A DNA stretch of 35,890 bases from Anaeromyxobacter sp. RBG_16_69_14 (GTDB lineage: Bacteria; Myxococcota; Myxococcia; Myxococcales; Anaeromyxobacteraceae): NCBI GenBank assembly GCA_001768075.1, contig MEMX01000033.1, positions 131,797-167,686 on the forward strand, read 5' to 3'. Shown here piece by piece: positions 18,873-27,539 of the stretch (the stretch's first letter is position 1; every line of letters begins with the position of its first letter). The notes beneath the pieces are model-generated. The model searched no databases and had not been told where the DNA came from. It saw only the letters and a list, made by a program, of their open reading frames with translations. The translations under genes were made by a program, and so were the position numbers.

Positions 18873-20072
18873 CTACCCGCTGCAGCCGCCGCCCGCCTTG
18901 CGCGGCGCGCCGGCAGGGGCCGCCACGGGCGTCGGAGGAGGAGGTGCCGCCTTCATGCCGGTCATGGCCGATCGGATACCGGAGCGCAGGCGGTAGAGCT
19001 CGACGTCGGCAGGCAGGGCGCCGGCCGCCAGCGGCGCCGGCTGGACCAGGGCGAAGGTTTCCCAGCCCTTCCATCCCCCCTGGAGCGTGAACACGCGTCC
19101 GGTGTAGGCGGCGGCCGCTGGCGGCAGCTCGAGGAGGTCGCCCTCCCCCACCAGGACGAGGTCGCGCGACGGGTTCGCGTAGGCGAGGCCGAGCGAGCCG
19201 AGCTTGTCGGCCGGGACGCACTCCGCGCCCGGGATGCGCCTGGTCGCGCACGCCTCGAGCGCGCGGAGGTCCACGATCCGCAACCTCCACGGCTCGTCGA
19301 ACACACGCCGGGCCAGGTCGAGCTGACCGATGGCCGGGGCCTCGCGGATCCGCGCCTGGGTGCTGCTCGGCAGGGCGAGGCCCGCGACGCCCACCAGCAC
19401 GACCGCAGCGAAGCCTGCGAAGACCAGCCGGCCCGGCTTTCCCGCGGGCGTCGCCATGGCGACCGGATCCGCCCGGCCGGACAGCACCTTCTCCAGCTTC
19501 TCTGCCCCGAGGAAGCAGCCCACGGCCATGGCGGTCACGGCGAGCGCCACGACCACCGGCCCGGCCTTCGCCGGCAGGTGGAACAGCTCCCACAGGTAGT
19601 AGTTGCCGAAGTTGCCCGCGTTGTGGAACCAGGCGAACCCGGGGCGCCACTCGACCTCCGACCAGGCCACCTGGCCGACGATGACCCCAAGGATCGTGTA
19701 GAGGCCGTCGAGCTTGCCGGAGGCCATGGCCACGAAGGACGTGCCCGGGCAGTACCCGGACATGATGAAGCCCGCGCCGAGCAGGAAGCCACCCGCTACC
19801 ATGGGGAGGAGGAAGGTGGCGCTCGCGGCGTGGTCGGCGACAACCTTGAAGTCGGCGAGTCCGACCGTGGACGCCAGCACGAGCCCGAGCATGGCGGTGA
19901 CGATGGCGCTGAACATGACCTTGAAGACGGTCATGTCGGTTCCGTAGAACTGCGCCGCGAGCTTGGGCGCGCGGCCGAAGCCAGCGCGCTCGAGCACGAA
20001 CCCGAACCCGAAGCCGATGAGGACGGCGACCACGAGGCCCAGCTCGTGCGCCGGAAGGACCGGGAACGTCAT
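18873..20072 (-). CDS. YeeE/YedE C-terminal-half transporter fused to a rhodanese-like domain with C-terminal GGGCSG tail
   Basis: FGFGFVLERAGFGRAPKLAAQFYGTDMTVFKVMFSAIVTAMLG...SGYCPGTSFVAMASGKLDG, then RLRIVDLRALEACATRRIPGAECVPADKL...VFTLQGGWKGWETFAL...AGGGCSG*. Confidence 0.9.
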   Translation of the reverse strand: MTFPVLPAHELGLVVAVLIGFGFGFVLERAGFGRAPKLAAQFYGTDMTVFKVMFSAIVTAMLGLVLASTVGLADFKVVADHAASATFLLPMVAGGFLLGAGFIMSGYCPGTSFVAMASGKLDGLYTILGVIVGQVAWSEVEWRPGFAWFHNAGNFGNYYLWELFHLPAKAGPVVVALAVTAMAVGCFLGAEKLEKVLSGRADPVAMATPAGKPGRLVFAGFAAVVLVGVAGLALPSSTQARIREAPAIGQLDLARRVFDEPWRLRIVDLRALEACATRRIPGAECVPADKLGSLGLAYANPSRDLVLVGEGDLLELPPAAAAYTGRVFTLQGGWKGWETFALVQPAPLAAGALPADVELYRLRSGIRSAMTGMKAAPPPPTPVAAPAGAPRKAGGGCSG

Positions 20073-20578
20073 CGCCACTCCCTCCTCATGAACCACGCGA
20101 GCGCGTAGCCGCCGCCGAACACGGAAAACATGAAGGCCCAGCTGCCGACGGAGAGCAGCGCGCCGCCGGAGAGCGCCTGGCCCGAGGTACAACCGCGGGT
20201 CATCTTGGCGGCGATCCCCATGAGCAGGCCGCCCGAGAGGGCCAGCGCCACGCGGGCTCCCGTGCCGATCCGCGGTCCCTTCAGGACCTCAATCTTGAGC
20301 CGCCCCGAGGTGTAGGCGGCCACGAAGCCACCGAGGAGCACGCCCAGGATCTCGAATACCAGCCAGGAGACGTGAGCGCTCGCCGCGGCACGGGCCAGCG
20401 GCGCGGTCTTCGCCACGTGGGCGGGCGCCAGCACATCGAGCGCGGCGATGCCGAAGCGCAGCGACGCCCCGGACGCCCCGAGGCCGTTGCCCATGACCAG
20501 GAAGGCGCTGAGCAGCACGAGGCCCAGCGCCACGCCGGCCAGGTACGGGTTCCAGAACTTGTTCGGGTTCCGTTCCAT
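20069..20578 (-). CDS. YeeE/YedE family sulfur-compound transporter, N-terminal-half protein
   Basis: FWNPYLAGVALGLVLLSAFLVMGNGLGASG...MTRGCTSGQALSGGALLSVGSWAFMFSVFGGGYALAWF; overlaps the next gene by ATGA. Confidence 0.9.
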   Translation of the reverse strand: MERNPNKFWNPYLAGVALGLVLLSAFLVMGNGLGASGASLRFGIAALDVLAPAHVAKTAPLARAAASAHVSWLVFEILGVLLGGFVAAYTSGRLKIEVLKGPRIGTGARVALALSGGLLMGIAAKMTRGCTSGQALSGGALLSVGSWAFMFSVFGGGYALAWFMRREWR

Positions 20579-20591
20579 GAGCTCTCCAGCG

Positions 20592-21131
20592 CTACGAGAG
20601 GAAGAAGACGTTCGGCTTGTTGCCGGCCTCGGGCTGCAGGACCCTGCTCCTGCGGCTGCGCAAGAGGCGCGCGACGGGGCTGTCCGGGTCCTCCAGGTCA
20701 CCGAAAGTGAGCGATCGCGTCGGGCACGTCTCGACGCACGCCGGCTGCTTCCCCTTCTGCACGCGGTGCAGGCAGAAGGTGCACTTGTCCACGAAGCCGG
20801 CCGGATGGACGTAGCGGGCGCCATAGGGACAGGCGGCGATGCAGGCCTTGCAGCCGGTACACTTGTTCCTGGCCACCGCCACCACGCCGCCCTCTGCGAC
20901 ATGCGAGGCGCCCGTGGGGCAAGCGTCCACGCAGGAGGGCTCGCTGCAGTGGTTGCAGCGCTCGGAGCGGATCTCCATCGAGAGGTCCGGGAACGCGCCC
21001 CGCACCTCCTGCACGATCCAGTCGCGGAAGCCGCCGTCCGGGAGGGCGTTCTCGGTCTTGCACGAGATGACGCAGGCGCTGCAACCGACACAGCGCACCG
21101 TGTCCACGGCCATGGCGTAGCGCTTCTTCAT
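20592..21131 (-). CDS. 4Fe-4S electron-transfer subunit (PhsB/PsrB-like)
   Basis: CVGCSACVISCKTEN, CNHCSEPSCVDACPTGA, CTGCKACIAACPYGARYV, CTFCLHRVQKGKQPACVETCPT. Confidence 0.92.
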   Translation of the reverse strand: MKKRYAMAVDTVRCVGCSACVISCKTENALPDGGFRDWIVQEVRGAFPDLSMEIRSERCNHCSEPSCVDACPTGASHVAEGGVVAVARNKCTGCKACIAACPYGARYVHPAGFVDKCTFCLHRVQKGKQPACVETCPTRSLTFGDLEDPDSPVARLLRSRRSRVLQPEAGNKPNVFFLS

Positions 21132-23362
21132 GCGAACCTCTCGGCAACCTCGATGCGCACGAAGTTCACGTTCATGCCCGTGCCGCCCATGATCGGGTCG
21201 ATCTTGTACCGGGTGACGAGCTCGGCGTCGGACGCGCCCCGCCCGTGCGCGTACCGGAGCTTCTTCGCCGTCTGCCCCCAGCCGTGGACCAGGTAGACGC
21301 AGTCGCCGCGAATGCGCTCGGTCACCTTCGCCTTCACCGGTCCGGAGCGCGCGCCGTCCTGGTTCACGAGCCAGACGCGATCGCCGCTCCTGAGTGGGTG
21401 ATCGAAGCCCGGCAGCGCGCGCGCCACACCGGCGTTCACCCACACCTCGTTCTCCGGGTAGGGCTCGGCGAGGAGCCGGTTGTTCACCGTGCGGCCAAAG
21501 GTATGGGTGGGGGCGCGGCCCGTGAGCAGTCGGAAGTGGCCCGGAGGCCCCTCCTCCTGCGGGTAGTACTGCGGGAGCGCGTCGAAACCGAGCTTCGCCA
21601 GTTGCTCGCTCTTCAGCTCGATCTTCTTCGAGTCGGTGGCGACCTGGACCGGGAGCCCCTCCTCCTCGCACGTGGGCACGGGCTTTCCCAGCACCACGCC
21701 CTTGGCCCGGACCTGCGCTACGTCATGGCCGCCGGCGCGCAGCCTCGCGTCCACGTACTCCCGAGCGTCCTTCCAGGGGAAGTACGCGGAGAGGCCCACG
21801 TGGGCCGCCATCTCCTTGGCGATCCACCAGCCCGGCTTCGAGTCGTACATCGGCGGCACAGCCTCCTGGCGCAGCGCGAGGAAGGGCTGCTTGTACGCGG
21901 GGGCGGCGACGTCGTCGTCGCGCTCGAGGTAGGTGGCCTCGGGCAGCACCACGTCGCTGTAGCCGCAGATCTCCGCCGGCAGGACGTCGATGGAGACCAC
22001 GAAGTCGAGGTTCTGGAGGGCGGTGATGGTCTGCTTTCGGCTCGGCAACGCCTGGATGAGGTTGCAGCCGTAGATGATCCAGGCCTTGAGGTCGTACAGC
22101 GCGTGCCCGGGCACGCTGGCGTCGCACAGGCCGGAGGCGATCACCTCGCCGGCGATGGGATACCCGCCGCTCTTCGGCTTGTCGGCGACGCCCTTGGGAC
22201 CGTGGGGGAAGGGCTTCGCGACGGAGAACGGCGCCAGGGCCATCTTGCCGGGGCTCACGTAACCGCCGCGCCGGCCCCAGCTCCCCAGCAGCGCTGCCAG
22301 GATCGCCATGGCGCGCGCGCGCTGCGTGTCGTCGCCGTACCAGGTGGTGTGGCGGCCCGGATGGACGAGCGAGGCGGGCCGCGCCGAGGCGATGAAGCGC
22401 GCGCTCTCGCGGATGAGCTCGGGCCGGATGCCGGTGATGGGGTAGGCCCACTCCGGCGTCTTGTCGGCGACGTGCGCCTTGAGCTCGTCGAGACCCATGG
22501 CGTGGCTCGCCAGGTACTCGGCGTCGTAGCGCTTCTCTGCGAGCATCACGTTCATCCAGGCGAGGAGCAGCGCGATGTCGGTGCCGGGCTTGATGGGGAG
22601 CCAGTAGCGCGCCTTCCCCGCCGCCACCGAGAAGCGCGGGTCGACGACGACGAGCTGGGCGCCCTTGCCCACCGCCTCCGCCAGCTCCTGCACCTGGGTG
22701 TTGTGCATGTTCTCGCCCAGGTGGCTGCCGATGAGCGTGATGACGCGCGCATTGGCGATGTCGATGGGCTCGGGCGAGCCGAGCGGCGTACCGTAGGTGA
22801 GGAGGTAGCCTGCCTCTCGCGGGCCGCGGCACTGCGCGTACGAGGGCGCGCCGACGTTGGGCGAGCCCCATGCTTTCATGAAGTGCTTGAACCAGCTGCC
22901 GCCTGAGCCATGCGTGAACAGGGCGACGGCCTCCGGGCCGTACTTGCGCTTCACGTCGAGGAGTCCGTCCCCGACGCGGTTCAGGGCCGCGTCCCAGCTC
23001 ACCTCCTCGAACACGTCCTCGCCGCGCTTCTGCCGGCGCACGAGGGGCTTCTTCAGCCGATCGGGGTCGTAGAGGAGGCCGGTCGCGCCGGCGCCGCGCG
23101 GGCACAGCATGCCCCGGGAGAGCGGGTGCTCGGGGTTGCCGACGATCTTGGTGACCCGGCCGTCCTTCACGTGCGCGAGCACGCCGCAGCCCCAGAAGCA
23201 CAGCTCGCAGAACGTGGCGACGACGTGGTCGCCGTCGGTTCCTGGGTCCTCCACGCGATTGGCATCGAGGCCCCACCACTTGCTGGTGGGACCGGAGGCG
23301 AGCACGCCCCCGCCGACTGCCGCGCCACCGATCTGGATGAACTGCCTGCGGGTGAGACTCAT
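21128..23362 (-). CDS. Molybdopterin oxidoreductase catalytic subunit, Tat signal (PhsA/PsrA-like)
   Basis: MSLTRRQFIQIGG Tat motif; ATFCELCFWGCGVLAHV...GMLCPRGAGA; AQCRGPREAGYLLTYG; same family as 14545..16767. Confidence 0.92.
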   Translation of the reverse strand: MSLTRRQFIQIGGAAVGGGVLASGPTSKWWGLDANRVEDPGTDGDHVVATFCELCFWGCGVLAHVKDGRVTKIVGNPEHPLSRGMLCPRGAGATGLLYDPDRLKKPLVRRQKRGEDVFEEVSWDAALNRVGDGLLDVKRKYGPEAVALFTHGSGGSWFKHFMKAWGSPNVGAPSYAQCRGPREAGYLLTYGTPLGSPEPIDIANARVITLIGSHLGENMHNTQVQELAEAVGKGAQLVVVDPRFSVAAGKARYWLPIKPGTDIALLLAWMNVMLAEKRYDAEYLASHAMGLDELKAHVADKTPEWAYPITGIRPELIRESARFIASARPASLVHPGRHTTWYGDDTQRARAMAILAALLGSWGRRGGYVSPGKMALAPFSVAKPFPHGPKGVADKPKSGGYPIAGEVIASGLCDASVPGHALYDLKAWIIYGCNLIQALPSRKQTITALQNLDFVVSIDVLPAEICGYSDVVLPEATYLERDDDVAAPAYKQPFLALRQEAVPPMYDSKPGWWIAKEMAAHVGLSAYFPWKDAREYVDARLRAGGHDVAQVRAKGVVLGKPVPTCEEEGLPVQVATDSKKIELKSEQLAKLGFDALPQYYPQEEGPPGHFRLLTGRAPTHTFGRTVNNRLLAEPYPENEVWVNAGVARALPGFDHPLRSGDRVWLVNQDGARSGPVKAKVTERIRGDCVYLVHGWGQTAKKLRYAHGRGASDAELVTRYKIDPIMGGTGMNVNFVRIEVAERFA

Positions 23363-23453
23363 GCTCCAGCTCCTTCATGACTTCAGGGCTCGGGCCCCCC
23401 GTCCCTCCCTGCCTTGTTGGAGCCAGGCCGCCCCCGAGCAGATTCAGCGCTGG

Positions 23454-24701
23454 CTAGAAGCGGTAGGAGAGGCCGAAGTCCACCTCGAACTGCGACATCT
23501 CGGTGGTGTACGCGGTGATGAACTGCTCCGCGGCGTTTGCGCCCTGGAGCTTGGTGTTGAGCGCGTAGATGCCGGTGAGGTTGAACGCCCACCTGTCGCC
23601 CAGCTCGTAGCCCACGCCGCCGGTGACATGGTGCTCGGTCACCGCGGGGAAGGCGAGGTTCTCGAAGGCGCGGTTCGGATCGAGCGGCATCTTTCCGTAG
23701 TTGTAGCCGGCGCGGACCTTGAGCCCGCGCATCGGCGCCACCTGCGCGCCGACCTTGAGCACCCACTGGTCGCTCCAGTTCATGTCGAAGGGCATGGCGC
23801 CGGTGGCGCTCGCGTCGCTGCTATATTTGGGAAGGCCCTTGCCCATGGTCTGCGACCAGTTGATCCACTGCACGTCGGCCGCGAGGAGCAGCATCTCGAA
23901 CGGGGTCACCGACGCGCCGAGGGTGACGCTCTGCGGCTGGTCGAAGGTGAGCTTGTCGGTGCCACCCGGGATGGTGGTACCGGGGGCCATGGGATTCGGG
24001 CGCTCGGCGACCTTGAAGGAGAAGTCCTGGAACCAGCTCTTCGTCTCGTAGGCGGCACCGAGAGTGACCATCCTCACCGGGGTGAACTTCACGCCCACGG
24101 TCGCGCCGATGCCTGCGGAGGTGGCGGTGTCGTGCAGCGCCTGCCCGAAGCCGGAGGCGACGTCGTACTTCATCTGAGCAACCATGACGTTGGCTGTGGC
24201 ACCGACGGAGAGCGTGTCGGTGAGCTTGTACGCGGCACCCGGCGTGAAACGCCCCTGGAGATACGATGTGTAGGTGGCGCCCTGGTACAGGTTCGTCGGA
24301 TAGTCGACCCCCATGCCTGCCACACCGAAGACCCCGATGCCGGCCGAGAGCCGATCGTCGATGGGGCGGACGTAGGCGAGGGCCGGGATGGGCGACCCGC
24401 CGCGGGTCGAGTCGAGGGTCGCGCCATCTTGCGCGACGATCTGCCCCGGCGCGGCACCCGTGGCGCTGTACTTCACTGTTGGCTTGAAGTACGCGCCGCC
24501 GACGTCGAGCCGCTGGCCGAGGTCGGCGATGCCGGCCGGATTGGAGAGCAGCGAGCAGGCATCGAGGGTGGTGCCGACACCGACGCCGCCCATCGAATCC
24601 TGCACCGGGCCGAAGCCGATCATGCGCATGCCGTTCGTGGCATAGGCCGGGGACGCCGCGACGACGCACGTCGCGGCGAGGAGCAACGCGATCTTTCTCA
24701 T
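23454..24701 (-). CDS. OmpP1/FadL family outer-membrane transporter
   Basis: Signal peptide, then TNGMRMIGFGPVQDSMGGVGVGTTLDACSLLSNPAGIADLGQRLDVGGAYFKP and a beta-rich body ending in FGLSYRF*. Confidence 0.92.
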   Translation of the reverse strand: MRKIALLLAATCVVAASPAYATNGMRMIGFGPVQDSMGGVGVGTTLDACSLLSNPAGIADLGQRLDVGGAYFKPTVKYSATGAAPGQIVAQDGATLDSTRGGSPIPALAYVRPIDDRLSAGIGVFGVAGMGVDYPTNLYQGATYTSYLQGRFTPGAAYKLTDTLSVGATANVMVAQMKYDVASGFGQALHDTATSAGIGATVGVKFTPVRMVTLGAAYETKSWFQDFSFKVAERPNPMAPGTTIPGGTDKLTFDQPQSVTLGASVTPFEMLLLAADVQWINWSQTMGKGLPKYSSDASATGAMPFDMNWSDQWVLKVGAQVAPMRGLKVRAGYNYGKMPLDPNRAFENLAFPAVTEHHVTGGVGYELGDRWAFNLTGIYALNTKLQGANAAEQFITAYTTEMSQFEVDFGLSYRF

Positions 24702-24787
24702 GAACGTCTCCAGAGCAGTCGGGAACTGCGGCCACACCGAACACGCGCTGCGGCAGCCGTCGCCTCGTTTCACGGATGGGGTACTCC

Positions 24788-24804
24788 TGCGGGGATCGCG
24801 CCAA
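24788..24804 (-). promoter_or_regulatory. Candidate sigma-54 (-24/-12) promoter upstream of the FadL-led operon
   Basis: Minus strand TTGGCGCGATCCCCGCA: GG-N10-GC spacing; partial match to TGGCACG-N4-TTGCW. Confidence 0.45.
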
Positions 24805-24857
24805 CCATGTAAGATATTGAAATAACTAGACTTGCCATCCGACCAGCGTTTACCAGT

Positions 24858-24917
24858 GCGACGAAACGTTTCAGTCGATGCGACGGCTCGTTTCAGCCCG
24901 CGACAGAAACGTGTCAC
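24858..24917. promoter_or_regulatory. Three phased palindrome-like sites, candidate activator binding sites
   Basis: GCGACGAAACGTTTCAG, GCGACGGCTCGTTTCAG, GCGACAGAAACGTGTCAC; cores at 24863, 24885 and 24906 (22- and 21-nt spacing). Confidence 0.55.
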
Positions 24918-24967
24918 TCTTTCGACAGGGGATTGGCACGAAGCTCCCCCGCGAAAAGAGGCGCCCC

Positions 24968-26392
24968 ATGGATCAGGGCTCGGAGCTCATTACGGCGCGC
25001 GAGGTCGCCTTTGCCGCGGTGAACGCGGCCTTCGGCTCGCTGGGCCGCATCTGCATGGCCCTGGACTCGAGCTTCTGCGTCCGCCACGTCTCGGAGAAGT
25101 TCGACGCGCTGGCCGGTCCCGGAGCGGCGGCGCGCCTCATGGGCCAGCCGATCGCGTCCTTGCTCGGCCCCGAGCTCTTCGGTCCCGACGGACCACTCCG
25201 ACTGGCCCTGCTCGCTGGCGAAAAGCGCGAGGGCTGGCGCGCGCTCCTCCGCTTCGGGGGAGGGGGCTCACGGCTCCTCTCGGTGACGGCCGCGCGGCTC
25301 CAGCACGATCCCCACGGGGTCTGCGATCCCCAGGCGCTCTACCTGCTCGTGTTGCGACCGGCCGAGGAGGAACCGGTGGAGGCCCACGGGCCGATCGCCG
25401 GGTTCGGCGTCCTCTTTCGCTCGCAGGCGATGGCGCGGGTGTTCCGGCTCATCGAGTCGCTGCAGAACGGCGAGTCCACCGTCCTCATCACGGGCGACAG
25501 CGGGACGGGCAAGGAGGTGATGGCGGGGATCATCCACGCGCACTCGCCCCGCCGCAACGGACCGTTCGTCGCCGTCAACGCGGCAGCGCTGCCCGGCGAG
25601 CTTCTCGAGAGCGAGCTCTTCGGCCACGTCCGCGGCGCCTTCACAGGCGCCACGCGCGATCGCGTCGGCCGGTTCGAATCCGCGAACGACGGGACGTTGT
25701 TCCTCGACGAGGTGGGCGACCTGCCGCTGCTCCTTCAGGTGAAGCTCTTGCGAGTCCTGCAGGAGCACACCTACGAGCGCGTCGGCGACAGCCAGCCGCG
25801 GAAGACGAACGCGCGCATCATCGCCGCCACGCACCGGGACCTCCGCCGCGCCGTGGAGGCGGGCACCTTCCGCGAGGACCTCTACTACCGGCTGCGCGTG
25901 ATCCCGATCGAGCTCCCGCCCTTGCGGGCGCGGCGGGAGGACATCGAGCCGATTGCGCGCCTGCTCCTGTCACGCGTCGGCACGCGCACCGGCCGCGCCC
26001 TCCGCTTCTCGCCGGACGCGCTTCGAGCGCTGCTCTCCCACGATTGGCCGGGCAACGTGCGGGAGCTCGAGAACGCCCTCGAGTACGCGGCGACCGTCTG
26101 CGACGGGCAAACGCTCCAGCCCGAGGACCTGCCCACGGAGGTGCTCGGGAGCGCGAGCCGACGGCAGGAGAAGGCCGGGGCGGACCCCACGCCCTCACCC
26201 CCGCCGAGCGAGGTCCCGGCGCTGCGTGGTGTGTCGGGGGCCTCGCAGAATGAGGCCGCCTCGCTCAGGGCGGCGCTCGAAGCGCATCGGTGGAACCGCG
26301 CCGAGACCGCCCAGGCGCTCGGGCTGAGCCGCAGCACGCTCTGGCGCAAGATGCGCGCGCTCGGGCTGGCGCGAGCCGTGGGCTCAGGGTGA
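24968..26392 (+). CDS. Sigma-54-dependent transcriptional activator (PAS-like N-terminus, AAA+, Fis HTH)
   Basis: GDSGTGKEVMAGIIHAHSPR, ELFGHVRGAFTGAT, GTLFLDEVGDLPLLLQVKLLRVLQE, HDWPGNVRELENALEYA, RAETAQALGLSRSTLWRKMRALGL. Confidence 0.95.
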   Translation: MDQGSELITAREVAFAAVNAAFGSLGRICMALDSSFCVRHVSEKFDALAGPGAAARLMGQPIASLLGPELFGPDGPLRLALLAGEKREGWRALLRFGGGGSRLLSVTAARLQHDPHGVCDPQALYLLVLRPAEEEPVEAHGPIAGFGVLFRSQAMARVFRLIESLQNGESTVLITGDSGTGKEVMAGIIHAHSPRRNGPFVAVNAAALPGELLESELFGHVRGAFTGATRDRVGRFESANDGTLFLDEVGDLPLLLQVKLLRVLQEHTYERVGDSQPRKTNARIIAATHRDLRRAVEAGTFREDLYYRLRVIPIELPPLRARREDIEPIARLLLSRVGTRTGRALRFSPDALRALLSHDWPGNVRELENALEYAATVCDGQTLQPEDLPTEVLGSASRRQEKAGADPTPSPPPSEVPALRGVSGASQNEAASLRAALEAHRWNRAETAQALGLSRSTLWRKMRALGLARAVGSG

Positions 26393-26465
26393 TTGGCCGG
26401 AGCGGGTAAGGGTGCGGGCGAGCGTGGGACCATCACGCCGACGCACTCCCCTCCGGCGCCCAGGC

Positions 26466-27524
26466 TCACCGCCGGGCGCTGGCCGGCTTCGCCCCAGCCA
26501 CAGCCGCGCCGTATCCCTCGCCCGGCCGTGCCTTTCCCTTGAACACCACGTACACGAAGATCGTGTAGCCGAGCATGATCGGCACCCCGATGAGGGCGAT
26601 GACGAGCATGGTGTAGAGGGTGAGCGGGGTGGACGAGGCGTTGTAGATGGTGAGGCTGTTCGCGAGCGAAGTGCTGGACGGCACGAGCGCCGGATAGGCC
26701 GACAGCGCCGCCACCAGGATCATGAAGACGATCACGGCCGACGAGGCCACGAACGCCAGGGCCTTCCGCCCGGTCTTCGTGAAGACAGGCGTCGCCACGA
26801 GAGACGCCACGAGCAGCGCCGCCAGGATCCAGAAGAGCGGGTTCGAGGTCTTCTGGAACAGGAAAGGTGACACCACGACGGTGGCTGCGGTCGCCGCGGC
26901 GTAGAGCGCCAGGAAAGCCGCGAACGCCCCGAGCGCGATCCTCCCCATCCGGTCGGCCAGCTCCCCGTCCGTCTTCATCCTCAAATATATCGCTCCGTGC
27001 ATGACGAAGAAGGCGCACGAGACGAGGCCTACCAGCACGGCGTACGGGTTGAGCAGCCCGAGGAAGCTCCCCTGCCACGGGAACTCGGGTGCCGGGCCGA
27101 TGGGCACGCCGCGCAGGACGTTGCCGACCGCCACGCCGAAGAGGATGGCAGGGAGCAGGCTGCCCAGGCCGAAGGCCCAGTCCCAGACCTTCGTCCAGCC
27201 CGGCGACGGCACCAGCGCGCGAAACTCGATGGACACCGCGCGCGCGATGAGCGCGACGAGGAGCAACATGAAGGCGAGGTAGAAACCGCTGAAGACGGTC
27301 GCGTAGACGATGGGGAAGGCCGCGAAGAGGGCGCCACCACCGGTGAGCAGCCACACCTCGTTGCCATCCCATACCGGGGCGATCGACGCGACGTACACGT
27401 CGCGCTCCTCGCTGGAGCGGGCGAAGAGCGAGAGCGCACCCACCCCCAGATCGAAACCGTCGAGGACGGCGTAGCCGGCGACCAGCACGCCGACGAGGAG
27501 GAACCAGATCGTGTTGAGGTCCAT
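26466..27524 (-). CDS. cydB: Cytochrome bd ubiquinol oxidase subunit II
   Basis: MDLNTIWFLLVGVLVAGYAVLDGFDLGVGAL...APVWDGNEVWLLTGGGALFAAFPIVYATVFSGFYLA. Confidence 0.95.
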   Translation of the reverse strand: MDLNTIWFLLVGVLVAGYAVLDGFDLGVGALSLFARSSEERDVYVASIAPVWDGNEVWLLTGGGALFAAFPIVYATVFSGFYLAFMLLLVALIARAVSIEFRALVPSPGWTKVWDWAFGLGSLLPAILFGVAVGNVLRGVPIGPAPEFPWQGSFLGLLNPYAVLVGLVSCAFFVMHGAIYLRMKTDGELADRMGRIALGAFAAFLALYAAATAATVVVSPFLFQKTSNPLFWILAALLVASLVATPVFTKTGRKALAFVASSAVIVFMILVAALSAYPALVPSSTSLANSLTIYNASSTPLTLYTMLVIALIGVPIMLGYTIFVYVVFKGKARPGEGYGAAVAGAKPASARR

Positions 27525-27539
27525 GTCGTGCCCTCCCCT

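Noticed and set aside
21245-22906. 553-aa plus-strand ORF
   Set aside because: Antisense to the molybdopterin oxidoreductase; low-complexity reading.
24930-24950. TTGGCACGAAGCTCCCC as a sigma-54 promoter for the activator gene
   Set aside because: Good -24 half but no GC at the required -12 spacing.
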